NCBI GenBank assembly: GCA_016219165.1
Contig: JACRCB010000070.1
Span: forward strand, 1-5,585
Direction of reading: 5' to 3'
From: Deltaproteobacteria bacterium
GTDB taxonomy: Bacteria; Desulfobacterota; GWC2-55-46; DRQE01
DNA length: 5,585 nt
Shown: piece by piece, positions 5,260 through 5,585 of the stretch
Position numbering within the stretch: position 1 is the first letter of the stretch
Layout of the letters: each line of letters starts with the position of its first letter
Position numbers and translations under genes: made by a program
The notes under the pieces: generated by a model
The model's input: the letters and a program-made list of their open reading frames with translations, nothing else
The model's database searches: none
What the model was told of the DNA's origin: nothing

Positions 5260-5585
5260 CTACTTCACCACCGCCCCGGGATTCGCCGAGGTCACGACCT
5301 TCGCATACCTCGCAAGCCACCCCTTTGTAATCTTGGGAGATGGAGCGGCCCATAAGGACTTCCTTTTCTTAAGTTCCCTCTCTTCAACCTTGAGTTCTAT
5401 CTTTCTTCCCGGTATATCAAGAAAAATGGCGTCTCCGTCCTTAACGAGGGCAATAGGCCCGCCCTCCATTGCCTCGGGCGATATGTGCCCCACGCAGGGC
5501 CCCCTCGTGCCTCCGGAGAACCTCCCGTCCGTAACGAGCGCGACAGACTCCCCGAGGCCCATCCCGACGATGGTTGCCGTGGGCG
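5260..5585 (-). CDS. ilvD: Dihydroxyacid dehydratase, C-terminal part (5' end beyond window)
   Basis: Dehydrates 2,3-dihydroxy-3-methyl acids to the 2-keto acids that precede valine, isoleucine and leucine, using an Fe-S cluster. About 107 C-terminal residues are present, starting PTATIVGMGLGESVALVTDG. The signature RFSGGTRG, whose Ser is the proposed catalytic base in the family, is followed by GHISPEAMEGGPIALVKDGD and IDIPGRK-type strands of the C-terminal beta-barrel domain. The tail RKSLWAAPSPKITKGWLARY followed by a Gly-Ala-Val-Val-Lys end is typical of IlvD and less so of Edd, the related phosphogluconate dehydratase; the ilv neighbours support this. The internal ATG at 5560-5562 is not the real start, because the frame continues to the window edge. 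The Fe-S cysteines are outside the window. It ends with TAG 18 bases before the antitoxin-like gene. Confidence 0.96.
   Translation of the reverse strand, partial: PTATIVGMGLGESVALVTDGRFSGGTRGPCVGHISPEAMEGGPIALVKDGDAIFLDIPGRKIELKVEERELKKRKSLWAAPSPKITKGWLARYAKVVTSANPGAVVK

Overview
All real genes in this window lie on the minus strand, so the biological order runs from high to low coordinates. It is one densely packed branched-chain amino acid (BCAA) operon: the 3' end of ilvD (dihydroxyacid dehydratase), a block of five very small genes, ilvB and ilvN (acetolactate synthase catalytic and regulatory subunits), ilvC (ketol-acid reductoisomerase), then psd (short-form phosphatidylserine decarboxylase). 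The last 57 bases hold at most the first codons of the next gene, possibly pssA. I see no tRNA, rRNA, CRISPR array, transposase or plus-strand gene.

The order ilvD-ilvB-ilvN-ilvC-psd(-pssA) is, from general knowledge, familiar in Geobacter-like Desulfobacterota and in some Nitrospirota. Together with the GC-rich core genes, free use of AGG/AGA and ATA codons, strong AGGAGG-type ribosome sites and palindromic repeats between genes, this suggests an environmental Gram-negative anaerobe of that kind. This is an inference; no feature fixes the phylum.

Region by region: 5260-5585 is the ilvD C-terminus. 4239-5241 is an AT-richer block holding (a) a small antitoxin-like gene, (b) a truncated parE/relE toxin remnant that overlaps it by a GTGA junction, (c) an unrecognised 84-residue gene, and (d) a DUF4258-DUF2283 pair overlapping by ATGA. 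DUF2283 ends 3 bases before the ilvB start. 2538-4235 is ilvB. 2410-2537 is a spacer with an imperfect palindrome. 1924-2409 is ilvN. 1732-1923 is a spacer with two more hairpins. 715-1731 is ilvC and 58-693 is psd.

IlvB/IlvN make acetolactate or acetohydroxybutyrate, IlvC isomerises and reduces it, and IlvD dehydrates the diol to the 2-keto acid precursors of valine, isoleucine and leucine. Psd belongs to phosphatidylethanolamine synthesis and shares only the transcript. The part that departs from a housekeeping operon is the toxin-antitoxin-like block between ilvD and ilvB: two different families side by side, one visibly decayed, all in the orientation of the host operon and coupled by overlaps. 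I do not see a demonstrably new system. The best candidates for a closer look are that block, its unknown 84-residue gene and the decayed toxin.
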